From Caballeronia arvi (GTDB taxonomy: Bacteria > Pseudomonadota > Gammaproteobacteria > Burkholderiales > Burkholderiaceae), in contig NZ_FCOM02000034.1 of NCBI RefSeq assembly GCF_001544695.2, forward strand, positions 20,830 through 84,829: a DNA stretch of 64,000 nucleotides, written 5' to 3'. Both the position numbers and the translations under genes were made by a program. Under the pieces are notes generated by a model. It did not search any database. It was not told the origin of the DNA and saw nothing but the letters and a program-made list of their open reading frames with translations. The first letter of the stretch is position 1. The number at the start of each line of letters is the position of its first letter. Of the stretch, positions 33,904-42,625 are shown piece after piece.

Positions 33904-35226
33904 TCAGGTGCGCGCGGCCGGATCGGCGGCGGGCAGCGAGGCGTCTTCGTCGTCGGCGGGCTTGACGCGCATGACCAGCGCGATGACCGTCGCGACGACG
34001 AGGAACGCGGCGATGGTCAGCAACGCGAGCTTGAAGTTGCCCGTTGCGTTGCGCACGAGGCCGATGCTCCACGGCCCGACGAGCCCGCCGAACTGCGCGA
34101 TCGTATTGATGAGCGCGATGGTCGCCGCGCCCGCCGCGCCGGTCCTGAACGACGAGGCGAGGCTCCAGAACAGCGGATTGCCGGCGTAGATGAAGAGTCC
34201 CGTCACGCAAAGCAGCGCATAGGCGATGACGGGACTCGGCGCGTAGGCGCTTCCCGCGATCGCGATGGCGCTCATGCCGTAGACGAAGGCGAGATGCTTC
34301 TTGCGATCGCCGGTGCGGTCGGAACTGCGGCTGATGATGAAGGTGCCCAGCACGCCCAGGAGCGGCGGCGCTGCCGACAGAAAGCCGACTTCGATATTGC
34401 TCAGATGACCGAGACTCTTGACAATCTGCGGCAGCCACAGAAAGAGCCCGTAGATGCCCACCAGCGCGCAGCCGAACAGACACGCGAGGCTCCATACGCG
34501 GATATCGCCCGCCACGCGCAGCAGCGGAAAATGCGTGTTGCCGCCAACCGCCTCGCGCTCGGCTGCAAGCGTCGTTTCGAGCCATTGCTTTTCGTTGTCG
34601 GCGAGCCAGTCGGCGTCGGCGGGGCGCTCCGTCATGATGCGCAGCGTGAGCAGGCCGAGCAGCATCGCCGGGATGCCTTCGAGGATGAACATCCATTGCC
34701 ATCCCTGCAGGCCGAGGATGCCGTTGGCGTAGGTCATCAGCATGGTCGAGATCGGGCCGCCGAGCACCGCGGAGAACGATCCCGCGATGATGTAGCCGCC
34801 CACCGCGCGCGCCCGGTAACGCTCCGGGAACCACTTCGTCAGATACACCGCGACGCCCGGCAGAAAGCCCGCTTCCATCACGCCGAGCAGAAAGCGCAGC
34901 ACGTAGAAACTCTTGTCGTCGAAGACGAAGGCCGTGACGGCCGCCACCGCGCCCCACGTGAGCAGAATCCGCGCGATCCAGCGGCGCGCGCCCACGCGAT
35001 GCAGCAGCAGGTTGCTCGGCACTTCGAGCACCATATAGCCGACGAAGAAGATGCTGCCCGCGAAGCCGAACACGGCGGGCGAAAAGCCGAGCGCCTTGTT
35101 CATGTCGAGCGCCGCGAAGCCGATGTTGATGCGGTCGAGATAGTTGAAGAACATCATCGCGAAAAGCAGGGGCATGAGCCGCCCGTACACCTTTCGCATG
35201 GTCGCCGCTTCATTGAATGGGGTCAT
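33904..35226 (-). CDS. MFS transporter, ACS family (tartrate/aromatic-acid type)
   Basis: This 440-residue, 12-helix permease shows the ACS signature at the N-terminus: LFAMMFFNYLDRINIGFAALDMNK and VGYMVLEVPSNLLLHRVGARRWIARI. A VMEAGFLPGVAVYLTKWFP helix and a hydrophilic central loop near residues 205-240 follow. The start at 35226 has TGGAGACGGC upstream. As first gene of the unit with ligJ and ligK it probably imports the aromatic or dicarboxylic acid that feeds the pathway; the exact substrate is not determined. Confidence 0.88.
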   Translation of the reverse strand: MTPFNEAATMRKVYGRLMPLLFAMMFFNYLDRINIGFAALDMNKALGFSPAVFGFAGSIFFVGYMVLEVPSNLLLHRVGARRWIARILLTWGAVAAVTAFVFDDKSFYVLRFLLGVMEAGFLPGVAVYLTKWFPERYRARAVGGYIIAGSFSAVLGGPISTMLMTYANGILGLQGWQWMFILEGIPAMLLGLLTLRIMTERPADADWLADNEKQWLETTLAAEREAVGGNTHFPLLRVAGDIRVWSLACLFGCALVGIYGLFLWLPQIVKSLGHLSNIEVGFLSAAPPLLGVLGTFIISRSSDRTGDRKKHLAFVYGMSAIAIAGSAYAPSPVIAYALLCVTGLFIYAGNPLFWSLASSFRTGAAGAATIALINTIAQFGGLVGPWSIGLVRNATGNFKLALLTIAAFLVVATVIALVMRVKPADDEDASLPAADPAART

Positions 35227-35396
35227 GCCGTCTCCACGTTCTTTTCATCGGATCATGAGGGCTCTGCGGCCCTGTCTGACGAACGGCTTTCGCCGCGCGC
35301 CGCCCGCAACGGCCGCGCAAAGGGCGAGCCGGTCGAGCACGAAAACCGATGATAAGAAGCGCCGTTGCCCGCGTCCAAGACGCGTTCCTTATTCTT

Positions 35397-35416
35397 CTAT
35401 AAGGCTTCGCTTATAG
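35397..35416. promoter_or_regulatory. Inverted repeat CTATAAG-N6-CTTATAG, candidate LysR site
   Basis: A perfect 7-bp inverted repeat with a 6-base centre overlaps the stop codon of the LysR gene and lies 171 bases before the MFS start. It is AT-rich in a GC-rich setting and sits in the expected control region of the aromatic operon. The spacing is not the textbook T-N11-A, so the assignment is tentative. Confidence 0.4.
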
Positions 35417-36310
35417 TGCGGCGTCGGCGAGGGGCGGTGGCAGGCAGTCGAGAAAGGTCCGCAGATGCGCTGAGTCGTCGTCCGTGCGGAAAGTCGCGGC
35501 GAGCGTCGACCACTGGGACGCGCCCGGGCCCGCGAGATGACGGAACACGACGTCGGTGCGTCCGTGCCGCGCGACCGATTCGCCGACGAAGGTCACGCCG
35601 AGCCCCGCTGCGACGAGCGCGATCGCAGTCTGGATTTCGTAGGCCTGATGCGCGACGAAGGGTGTCACGCCCGCATCGCGATACAGCGACTGCACGGTGC
35701 GCTTGAACTGTGCATTCTGATGCTTCGGATAGAGGATGAGCGGCGTGTCGGCCAGATCGACGATACGCACCTTCTTTTTCCCCGCCAGCGGATGATCCGG
35801 CGAGAGCACGGCGACGACATGCTCGCGCAGCAGCGGATAGGACGAGTAGCCGGGAATCGCGAGGGGCTGCCGCCCGATGCCGACGTGGATGCGCATGTCC
35901 CGCAGCGCGTCGGTCTGCTCGTCGGTCAGCATCTCGAACAGCTTGAGCTCGACTTCCGGGCGCAAATGGTGGAACGCCTTTAGCGCGGGCGGCAGGATGC
36001 TGTACATCGCGGATCGCGTGAAGCCGATCGCTAGCCAGCCGCGCCGCCCGATGCCGATTTCCTGCGCGCCGACGCTGGCCTGTTCCCAGGAGCCGAGAAT
36101 CTGGCGCGCTTCCGTGCAGAGATAGTGGCCCGCTTCGGTGAGCCGCAGCGGCCGCCGTGCGCGATCGACGAGCTGGGTGCCGAGCCGGTCTTCCAGCAAC
36201 TTGATCTGCTGGCTCAGCGCGGGTTGCGCGATATGCAGACGCTCGGCCGCACGGCTGAAGTTCAGTTCCTCGGCAAGAATGACGAAGCACTGCAAGGACC
36301 TGAAGTTCAT
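35411..36310 (-). CDS. LysR family transcriptional regulator
   Basis: This 299-residue protein has an N-terminal helix-turn-helix (MNFRSLQCFVILAEELNFSRAAERLHIAQPALSQQIKLLEDRLG, residues 1-45). A two-lobed effector domain follows (about 90-290, with LHVGIGRQ-like MRIHVGIGRQPLAIP and IALVAAGLGVTFVGES). It resembles CatR/BenM-type regulators. The start at 36310 is set by the family; a frame extending to 36361 adds 17 atypical residues, and neither start has a good ribosome site. It lies upstream of and codirectional with the transporter/ligJ/ligK unit, which it likely controls. Confidence 0.9.
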   Translation of the reverse strand: MNFRSLQCFVILAEELNFSRAAERLHIAQPALSQQIKLLEDRLGTQLVDRARRPLRLTEAGHYLCTEARQILGSWEQASVGAQEIGIGRRGWLAIGFTRSAMYSILPPALKAFHHLRPEVELKLFEMLTDEQTDALRDMRIHVGIGRQPLAIPGYSSYPLLREHVVAVLSPDHPLAGKKKVRIVDLADTPLILYPKHQNAQFKRTVQSLYRDAGVTPFVAHQAYEIQTAIALVAAGLGVTFVGESVARHGRTDVVFRHLAGPGASQWSTLAATFRTDDDSAHLRTFLDCLPPPLADAAL

Positions 36311-36549
36311 CGACGTCGTGGAATCCGGTGAGCGATGCGCATCTGCGATTGGGAACGTCATGATGTCATAACTTCGCTGTCAGCAACGAATGACGCGATT
36401 GGTGCGCGTTTCGAATGCGACTCGAAAACGTGTTTTATCAACAGACTTAATTTCAATTCGGCAGTTCGTCGAAACTTTGCCTAATGTGTATTTGGAAATT
36501 AACCTAGAAGTGCGCCGGCCCGGGTTTGCTATCCAGACAGGAGATGAAC

Positions 36550-37233
36550 GTGAGAGCTTCCGACATCATGACGACTTCGATCATCACGGCCGGCCCCGAC
36601 ATGTCCGTGCGGCAGGCCGCGGGCACGATGGTGTTTGCCGGCATCAGCGGAATGCCTGTCGTCGACGAGGCTGGCAGGCTGCTCGGCATGGTCACGGAAG
36701 GTGATCTGATGCATCGGGCGGAAATTGGAACCGGCGTCAAGCAGCGTGCGTGGTGGCTCGAAATGGTGGCATCGACGGCCGAGCTGGCGAGCCAGTATGT
36801 GAAGGAGCACGCGAGGACGGTCAAGGACGTGATGACCACCGACGTCACGACGATCACCGAATCGTGTCCGGTGGGCGATATTGCGGAGCTGCTCGAACGT
36901 CGACGGATCAAGCGCGTGCCGGTCATGCGCGACGGCAAGGTGGTCGGCGTCGTGAGCCGCTCCAACCTGATTCGCGCGCTCGTGACGATGGCGCCCGAAG
37001 TGCCCACTGCCGCAGAGAACGGCGATCACGCGATTCGCGAAGACGTGCTCGCTGCGATGGCAGGCCAGCCTTGGGCCATTGCGCGCGAGAACGTCATTGT
37101 CGAGAACGGGGTCGTGCATCTCTGGGGGCCGATCGTCGGTGCGGAAGAGGGCAACGCCATTCGCGTCGCCGCGGAGAACGCGCCGGGCGTCAAGGACGTC
37201 GTCGCGCACTTCGGGCGTTCGCCGGCTGATTAG
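36550..37233 (+). CDS. CBS-pair and BON domain protein
   Basis: This 227-residue protein has two CBS domains (about residues 1-60, MRASDIMTTSIITAGPDMSVRQAA, and 90-150, VKDVMTTDVTTITESCPVGDIAELL). A BON domain follows (about 160-222, AIARENVIVENGVVHLWGPI and AENAPGVKDVVAHF). The GTG at 36550 is chosen because AGGAG lies six bases upstream of it; the ATG at 36544 directly abuts AGGAG. CBS pairs usually bind adenosine nucleotides and BON contacts membranes or lipids. It begins a stress-type gene group with the Usp and DUF3300 genes. Confidence 0.88.
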   Translation: MRASDIMTTSIITAGPDMSVRQAAGTMVFAGISGMPVVDEAGRLLGMVTEGDLMHRAEIGTGVKQRAWWLEMVASTAELASQYVKEHARTVKDVMTTDVTTITESCPVGDIAELLERRRIKRVPVMRDGKVVGVVSRSNLIRALVTMAPEVPTAAENGDHAIREDVLAAMAGQPWAIARENVIVENGVVHLWGPIVGAEEGNAIRVAAENAPGVKDVVAHFGRSPAD

Positions 37234-37291
37234 TCGCGCGGGGAAGCGCTGAGTTACGCAAGTGCTGCGGCTACCTTCCGGGAGGTAAGTC

Positions 37292-38254
37292 ATGGAAGAA
37301 AACTTGGACACTCCGCCGCAGGCAGGCGGGTTCAGGCGCATCCTTCTTTGCGTCGATTCTTCCGAGGCTTCCGAATGCGCGGATACGATCGTGCGACGTC
37401 TCGCGAGGCCCGACTTCGAAGTCACGCTCGCGGCCGTTGCGCAGGATTCTCGACTGCTCGCGACCAGCGTAGAACATGACGTCTCGCTCGAAGAGGCGGA
37501 ACGCGTAATCGAGAAAGCACGCAATGCGCTCGCGGACGTCGCTGTGGCCGTGCACACCCGAGTGATCGATCTCGCGAAGGAAACAGGCGATGTTGCGGGC
37601 GCGCTCACGAGAAGTGCGCGAGAGCATCGCACTGAACTCGTGATCGTCGCTGTCCGACAACATCATGGACTCGTGAGGTGGTTCGAGCCATCGGCGGTGG
37701 ACACGCTCAGCCGATTGGGTCCGTACGGAATCGTCGTCGCGCCGGCCGGGTTCGCAAGCGGGCGCGACGTTGCACTGCAGCGCATCCTGTTTGCGATCGA
37801 TGGCAGTCCGACATCGTTCGCGGCGCTCGCCACGGGCGTCATGCTCGCGACCCCCGACACGCAGATACGCGTCGTCTATGTCGTGGACCGCGCGGTCCGC
37901 AGCGGCGGTGCAGCACCCACGGCAATTCTCGAAGACACTTTCGTCAAGGAGGGCGAGCGGGCGATTGCGACGGCGAGCGAAATGCTGCACAGCCATCGAA
38001 CCCATTCGCGCTTGCAGTTTTCCGCCGATCTGATCCGTACCGACGTCAGCAGCGACGACATATCTCGCGCACTACTGCACGACGCAGAACGCTGGCATGC
38101 CGACCTGATGGTCATGGGAACGCATGGCAGGCGCGGAGACGCACGATCCTATCTGGGCAGCGTTCCCAATAAGGTGGCGAGCCTCGCGAAGATCCCGGTG
38201 TTCCTCGTTCACGAGCGGCATGATGGAAACGATCATTCCGCCGCGGCGGAATGA
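37292..38254 (+). CDS. Tandem-domain universal stress protein (UspA family)
   Basis: This 320-residue protein has two Usp domains (about residues 15-155 and 160-315). The second keeps the nucleotide-binding loop pattern (LMVMGTHGRRGDARSYLGSV, then IPVFLVHE); the first has lost it (LVIVAVRQHHGLVRWFEPSAV), so only the C-terminal half should bind ATP. GGGAGGTAAGTC precedes the start. It lies 58 bases after the CBS-BON gene and is probably co-expressed with it under stress. Confidence 0.88.
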   Translation: MEENLDTPPQAGGFRRILLCVDSSEASECADTIVRRLARPDFEVTLAAVAQDSRLLATSVEHDVSLEEAERVIEKARNALADVAVAVHTRVIDLAKETGDVAGALTRSAREHRTELVIVAVRQHHGLVRWFEPSAVDTLSRLGPYGIVVAPAGFASGRDVALQRILFAIDGSPTSFAALATGVMLATPDTQIRVVYVVDRAVRSGGAAPTAILEDTFVKEGERAIATASEMLHSHRTHSRLQFSADLIRTDVSSDDISRALLHDAERWHADLMVMGTHGRRGDARSYLGSVPNKVASLAKIPVFLVHERHDGNDHSAAAE

Positions 38255-38267
38255 ATGGAGAGTGGCC

Positions 38268-39890
38268 ATGACGAAGTGGATTGCGCGGCTGCTGAGCACC
38301 GTCCTCGTCTTTGCCTCGATGGCGGGCTGCCAAAAGCAGTCAGGTTCGGAAACGCCGACTCAAGCAGCCTCGGCGGCAGCTCCGGCCTCCATTGCTTCCC
38401 CGGCGGCAAGCGCGGCATTGCCTCCGCTCCCGACATCGGCCGCGGCGCCCGTGCCTGCATCGCCTGTCCAGCCGCAGGCTCAGGCTCCAGTTCCGCAGTA
38501 TCCGCCGGACGAACTCGAAGCGCTGGTTGCGCCGATCGCGCTCTACCCCGATTCGCTGCTGTCGCAGGTTCTGATGGCGTCGACCTATCCGCTCGAAGTC
38601 GTACACGCCGCGCGCTGGGTCAAGGAGCATCGCGATCTGAAAGGGGAGGCCGCGGTAAAGGCGGTACAGGACCAGCCGTGGGATGTCAGCGTCAAGTCTC
38701 TGGTTGCGTTTCCGCAAGTGCTCCAGCCGATGAACGACAAGCTCGACTGGACGCAAAGGCTCGGAGACGCGTTCCTTGCCCAGGAAAAGGACGTGCTCGC
38801 CGCGGTCCAGCGGCTGAGGGTCCGCGCGCAACAGGCTGGAAACCTGAACTCGAATCCGCAGCAGAAGGTGATCGTCGAAGCGCCTCCCGCGGGTGGCCAG
38901 AGCGGCGGACAACCGGCCGCGGCGCCCCAGACCATAGTGCGGATCGAACCGGCCAATCCGCAGGTCATCTATGTTCCCTCCTATAACCCGACGGTCGTCT
39001 ATGGCGGCTGGAGCGCGCCGGCTTACCCGCCGACGTACTGGCCGCCCTATCCGGCGTATTACCCCGGCGCCGCCCTCGCGAGCGGATTCGCGTGGGGCGT
39101 GGGCATCGCGGCAGCCGGCGCGATCTTCGGCGGTTGCAACTGGAACAGCGGCGACGTGAACATCAACGTCAACAAGGCAGCCAACATCGACCGCAACTTC
39201 AATCGCGCCAGCGCGCAGGGCGGGCGATGGCAGCATGACGCGCAGCATCGTCAGGGCGTCGCCTATCGCGACAATGCGACACGCGACAAGTACTCGCGAG
39301 GCGTGCAGGGCGCCGATGCACGGCGCGACTATCGCGGACGCACCGGCGGCGCGGCCGAGCGCACCGGCGCGGCCAATCGTGCGGCGGCCGGCAATCCGTC
39401 GGCCACCAACCGTGCGGCGCGTCCAAACAACGCGAACGCCGGCAATCGAGCCGGGGCGGCGAACTCCGCCGGCGCGGGCAATCGGGCCGCCACGCCCAAT
39501 CGCGGGGCGGCAGCGGGCAATCGTGCGGAGACGGGCAACCGCAGCGCTGCGGCCGGCAATCGCGCACCGGCGACCGGTCGAACTGCCGAAGCGGGCAATC
39601 GGGCACAAACGGCCAATCGGAGTGCCGACGCGGGCAACCGCGCACAGACGTCGAATCGCGCTCAAACGTCCAATCGTAGCGGCGCGCCGACCGCTCAGGC
39701 TGGATTCGGAGGCGGCGGCTACGCGGGAGGCGGTCGCGACACCGCGTTCCAGGGCGTGGGCGGAGGCGGCGCGGCGCAGCGCGACTTCAACCGCGGTCAA
39801 TCGAGTGTTCAGTCGTCGAGCTTCGGCCGGGGCGGCGGCGGCGGCGCGCGCGCCGGCGGTGGTGGTGCGCGTGGCGGCGGCCGGCGCTGA
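38268..39890 (+). CDS. DUF3300 lipoprotein with long Asn/Arg/Ala repeat tail
   Basis: This 540-residue protein has a lipoprotein signal with lipobox SMAGC (Cys near residue 20) and a proline/alanine-rich linker. The DUF3300 domain (about 80-270) contains PPDELEALVAPIALYPDSLLSQVLMASTYPLEVV and VIYVPSYNPTVVYGGW, then WPPYPAYYPG and a hydrophobic GFAWGVGIAAAGAIFGG stretch. The remaining roughly 220 residues are repetitive, with GNRA-type repeats followed by glycine-rich sequence. It is likely a surface or periplasmic envelope protein. It pairs with the DUF2950 gene, a common partnership. Confidence 0.87.
   Translation: MTKWIARLLSTVLVFASMAGCQKQSGSETPTQAASAAAPASIASPAASAALPPLPTSAAAPVPASPVQPQAQAPVPQYPPDELEALVAPIALYPDSLLSQVLMASTYPLEVVHAARWVKEHRDLKGEAAVKAVQDQPWDVSVKSLVAFPQVLQPMNDKLDWTQRLGDAFLAQEKDVLAAVQRLRVRAQQAGNLNSNPQQKVIVEAPPAGGQSGGQPAAAPQTIVRIEPANPQVIYVPSYNPTVVYGGWSAPAYPPTYWPPYPAYYPGAALASGFAWGVGIAAAGAIFGGCNWNSGDVNINVNKAANIDRNFNRASAQGGRWQHDAQHRQGVAYRDNATRDKYSRGVQGADARRDYRGRTGGAAERTGAANRAAAGNPSATNRAARPNNANAGNRAGAANSAGAGNRAATPNRGAAAGNRAETGNRSAAAGNRAPATGRTAEAGNRAQTANRSADAGNRAQTSNRAQTSNRSGAPTAQAGFGGGGYAGGGRDTAFQGVGGGGAAQRDFNRGQSSVQSSSFGRGGGGGARAGGGGARGGGRR
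39361..39690 (+). repeat. In-frame GNRA-type repeat tract within the DUF3300 gene
   Basis: Imperfect units of about 6-10 codons encode variants of A-G-N-R-A (for example AGNRAQTANRSAD). At least ten copies occur. The tract is strongly basic and disordered-looking and is likely to vary in length between strains. Confidence 0.8.
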
Positions 39891-39901
39891 GGAGAACGAT
39901 C

Positions 39902-40816
39902 ATGACCGGACTTCCGCGTATCGATGCCGCGTTCGCCAGACTCAGGTCGGCGATGACGGTCGTGCTGGTGCTCGGCCTTGCATCGCTTCCGGCCATCGGC
40001 GCGCAGTCGTTCTTTCAGACGCCCGAAGCAGCGATGGACGCGTTCGGAGCCGCTGTCGCCAGCAATAACGAGGCCGAGCTCAAGACGCTGCTCGGCGACG
40101 ACTTCCGCGAACTGATCCCGCCGGTGGGCGCGGAGCTTCGCGACAAATTCCTGAGCGAGTGGCAAACATCGCATACGATCCGTGCGGCCGGCGGCGACCA
40201 TGCCGAGATCGCAGTGGGCGGGGACGGCTGGACCCTTCCGATTCCGCTGCTGAAGACGGCACAGGGCTGGCGTTTCGACATGCGCGCAGGGGCCGACGAA
40301 ATGCGTCTTCGCCGTATCGGGCGCAACGAGCTCGCGGTGATCCAGACGATGCTCGCGATTTACGATGCCCAGCGCGACTATGCGTCGACTTATCACGATG
40401 GCAACAAGATCTACGTCTATGCCGACAGGTTCGCCAGCAGGCCGGGCAAGCACGACGGACTCTACTGGCCGAGCGCAGACGGCGAGGCCCCGAGCCCGCT
40501 TGGCGCCGCCTTCGAGACTGCGGGCGCACGCAACGCGACGGAAGCCGGCTACTACGGCTATCACTACAAGCTGCTTCGCGCTCAGGGCCCGCATGCGCCT
40601 GGCGGCGCATACGGCTACATGGTCGACGGGCGCCTCTTCGGCGGCTTCGCCGTGGTCGCGTGGCCGGCCCGCTACGGCGATACCGGCATCAAGACTTTCA
40701 TGGTGAGTCACGACGGGCAGGTCTACGAGCGGGACCTGGGTCCGGACAGCGCGAAGAAGGCGCAGCAGTTGACGACGTTCGATCCCGGACCCGGATGGGA
40801 GAAGATTTCCCCTTGA
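39902..40816 (+). CDS. DUF2950 exported protein
   Basis: This 304-residue protein has an N-terminal signal segment (about 15-35, AMTVVLVLGLASLPAIGAQ-SFF) followed by the DUF2950 domain. Typical segments are QTPEAAMDAFGAAV, YHDGNKIYVYADRFASRPGKHDGLYWP, GYYGYHYKLLRAQGPHAPGGAYGYMVDGR and GGFAVVAWPARYGDTGIKTFMV. The function is unknown. It follows the DUF3300 gene by 11 bases with GAGGAGAACGATC as ribosome site. Confidence 0.88.
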   Translation: MTGLPRIDAAFARLRSAMTVVLVLGLASLPAIGAQSFFQTPEAAMDAFGAAVASNNEAELKTLLGDDFRELIPPVGAELRDKFLSEWQTSHTIRAAGGDHAEIAVGGDGWTLPIPLLKTAQGWRFDMRAGADEMRLRRIGRNELAVIQTMLAIYDAQRDYASTYHDGNKIYVYADRFASRPGKHDGLYWPSADGEAPSPLGAAFETAGARNATEAGYYGYHYKLLRAQGPHAPGGAYGYMVDGRLFGGFAVVAWPARYGDTGIKTFMVSHDGQVYERDLGPDSAKKAQQLTTFDPGPGWEKISP

Positions 40817-40898
40817 GTTCGTCCGAACGTTCCGATGACGAGGTAATTTGACACACATCAACTGCACGGCGAGGGGCAGGCGTAGGTTGATAGAACGG

Positions 40899-40913
40899 CC
40901 CCAATCGTTGGGG
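40899..40913. repeat. Perfect inverted repeat CCCCAA-TCG-TTGGGG
   Basis: A six-base palindromic arm pair with a 3-base centre lies 19 bases before the short open frame at 40932. It could be an operator or a small hairpin; there is no U-tract. Confidence 0.45.
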
Positions 40914-40931
40914 TGCCGCGAGGCAAATTTC

Positions 40932-41087
40932 ATGGCAATACTATTGTCAGCCGTAATCTTCCTCACATCGGCTGGATTCCTTCTCACCGGCTCAACGCCG
41001 GCTTCGACGCCAACGGCGGCGATTGCACCCGACGCTGCTTCGAGCACTGGGGAAAGCGGGAGCGCCATCGCTCCGTCGCGACTTTAG
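40932..41087 (+). CDS. Possible small membrane peptide, 51 residues (doubtful)
   Basis: The short frame begins MAILLSAVIFLTSAGFLLTG, a single hydrophobic segment, followed by an alanine/serine/threonine-rich tail. GAGG lies about ten bases upstream. The tail has low-complexity composition typical of chance frames in GC-rich DNA. No family is recognised, so the call is weak. Confidence 0.25.
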   Translation: MAILLSAVIFLTSAGFLLTGSTPASTPTAAIAPDAASSTGESGSAIAPSRL

Positions 41088-41352
41088 TTGTCGCGGCAAG
41101 CTGCTTCCTTGCGCAGTCTTCCTGACGAAGACCGCGTCGCCAAGACTTGGCTCGTCGGAACAAAGGTGTCCATACGCAGATATCCCGGTCGTAGCTATTG
41201 CGCGGATCGTCTCCTGAAGGTATCGATGATACAAACCTCGACTCGATGGTCGACTCGAGTCTTGGATCCGCGGCATGGCATCACGTACCCGCCGCCGATT
41301 GCACTGTAAGGACAGACCAGCCTTTGTCGTAGTCGGATCGGGGGGGCGGTGC

Positions 41353-42516
41353 ATGTCAAAACTGTTGATCGACGTTGTGATCTTTCTTGCGTCCGCGCTC
41401 ATCGCCGTACCGGTGGCGGTCCGCCTCGGCTTTGGGCCGGTGCTTGGGTACCTGGTGGCAGGCGTCATGATCGGTCCGTGGGCACTGAAGCTCGTGACCG
41501 ACGTCGACGCGATCCTTCATTTTTCCGAATTGGGCATCGTGCTGATGATGTTCGTGATCGGACTCGAGATGAGGATGGACGCACTGTGGGCGATGCGCCG
41601 CACCATCTTCGGATACGGCGCCATGCAGATGACCGTCTGCGCCGTGGCGTTGTCGGGGATTTTCCTGCTCCTCGGATTGCCCTGGCGCATCGCGCTGACG
41701 GGCGGGCTTGCGCTCTCGCTTTCATCGACAGCAATGGTGATGTCCGAACTTCAGGAGCGCAAGTTGATGGACACGCCAACGGGCCGTGCCGGCTTCGGCA
41801 TTCTGCTGTTTCAGGACATGGCCGCCATTCCGCTGATTGCGCTGCTTCCGCTGCTCGGGCCGACCGTGCCCGCACCCGAAGCCGAACCCGGCTGGCTCGT
41901 AGCGCTGAAGGCGCTTGCCATGCTGGCGGCGATAGCCCTGGCGGGCCGCTATCTGCTGCATGTCGTGCTGCGTCTCATCAGGAGCACCGGCGTCCCGGAG
42001 ATCTTCACAGCGTTCGCATTGCTCTGGATCATCGGAATTTCGTTGCTCATGGAGAGCGTTCACTTGTCGATGTCTCTGGGTGCGTTCGTCGCAGGCGTGC
42101 TGCTCGCCGATTCGGATTATCGCCACGAAGTAGAGGCCGACATGGCGCCATTCAAGGGCCTGCTCCTCGGCCTGTTTTTTATCGCGGTGGGCATGTCGAT
42201 GGATTTCAGCGTTTTGATGCGTGAGCCGGTGCGGGTGGCGGTGCTCGTCGTGGCGGTGGTCGGCATCAAGGCGATCGCGCAGTGGTGTCTTGCAAATCGG
42301 TTCGAAGTTCCGGCTTCGCAACGCGCCTACTTTGCCGTTCTCTTGTCACAGGGCGGCGAGTTCGCGTTCGTGGTGATGGCCGCTTCATTGACTGCGCGTG
42401 TCATCGATCAGCGCCAGGCGTCGCTGGTCACGCTGGTCGTCGCGCTCTCGATGGTATCGACGCCACTGCTGCTCCTCGCTCACCGCCGGTTCTCCGGTGC
42501 GGACGCGCGAACGTAA
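41353..42516 (+). CDS. CPA2-type cation:proton antiporter (KefB/KefC-like) without RCK domain
   Basis: This 387-residue protein consists only of the membrane domain of the monovalent cation:proton antiporter-2 family. It shows LGFGPVLGYLVAGVMIGP, FSELGIVLMMFVIGLEM, SLSSTAMVMSELQER, GRAGFGILLFQDMAAIP, SLGAFVAGVLLADSDYRHEVEAD and LSQGGEFAFVVMAA. The C-terminal TrkA-N/RCK domain of KefB/KefC (about 200 further residues) is absent; the protein stops after the last helix. It may be a constitutive or partner-regulated antiporter. The ATG at 41353 follows a G-rich stretch; an in-frame ATG at 41275 is less likely. Confidence 0.87.
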   Translation: MSKLLIDVVIFLASALIAVPVAVRLGFGPVLGYLVAGVMIGPWALKLVTDVDAILHFSELGIVLMMFVIGLEMRMDALWAMRRTIFGYGAMQMTVCAVALSGIFLLLGLPWRIALTGGLALSLSSTAMVMSELQERKLMDTPTGRAGFGILLFQDMAAIPLIALLPLLGPTVPAPEAEPGWLVALKALAMLAAIALAGRYLLHVVLRLIRSTGVPEIFTAFALLWIIGISLLMESVHLSMSLGAFVAGVLLADSDYRHEVEADMAPFKGLLLGLFFIAVGMSMDFSVLMREPVRVAVLVVAVVGIKAIAQWCLANRFEVPASQRAYFAVLLSQGGEFAFVVMAASLTARVIDQRQASLVTLVVALSMVSTPLLLLAHRRFSGADART

Positions 42517-42625
42517 ACGAGCGGGTGATCTTCCAGCCGGCGACTGCCGAAATCGTTCGACCGGCTGTTTGAGAAGTGATGTTGTCCGTCCTGGACTTGG
42601 ACTGCCGAGCAGAGGAGGCATTGAG

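Larger units (their letters stand above)
40817..41352. other. 536-base region with little coding signal
   Basis: This stretch between the DUF2950 and antiporter genes is less GC-rich and less codon-structured than its flanks. It contains one doubtful short gene (40932-41087), a perfect inverted repeat at 40899-40913 and, near 41230-41270, repeated TCGACTCGA segments. No RNA gene was recognised. Confidence 0.5.

Noticed and set aside
32860..35352. 830-codon plus-strand frame opposite ligJ and the MFS gene
   Set aside because: It is the complement of two clearly recognisable genes and shows no domain of its own.
40817..41352. A non-coding RNA or riboswitch in the gene-poor gap
   Set aside because: Only a short inverted repeat and a few direct repeats are visible; there is no recognisable RNA architecture or terminator.
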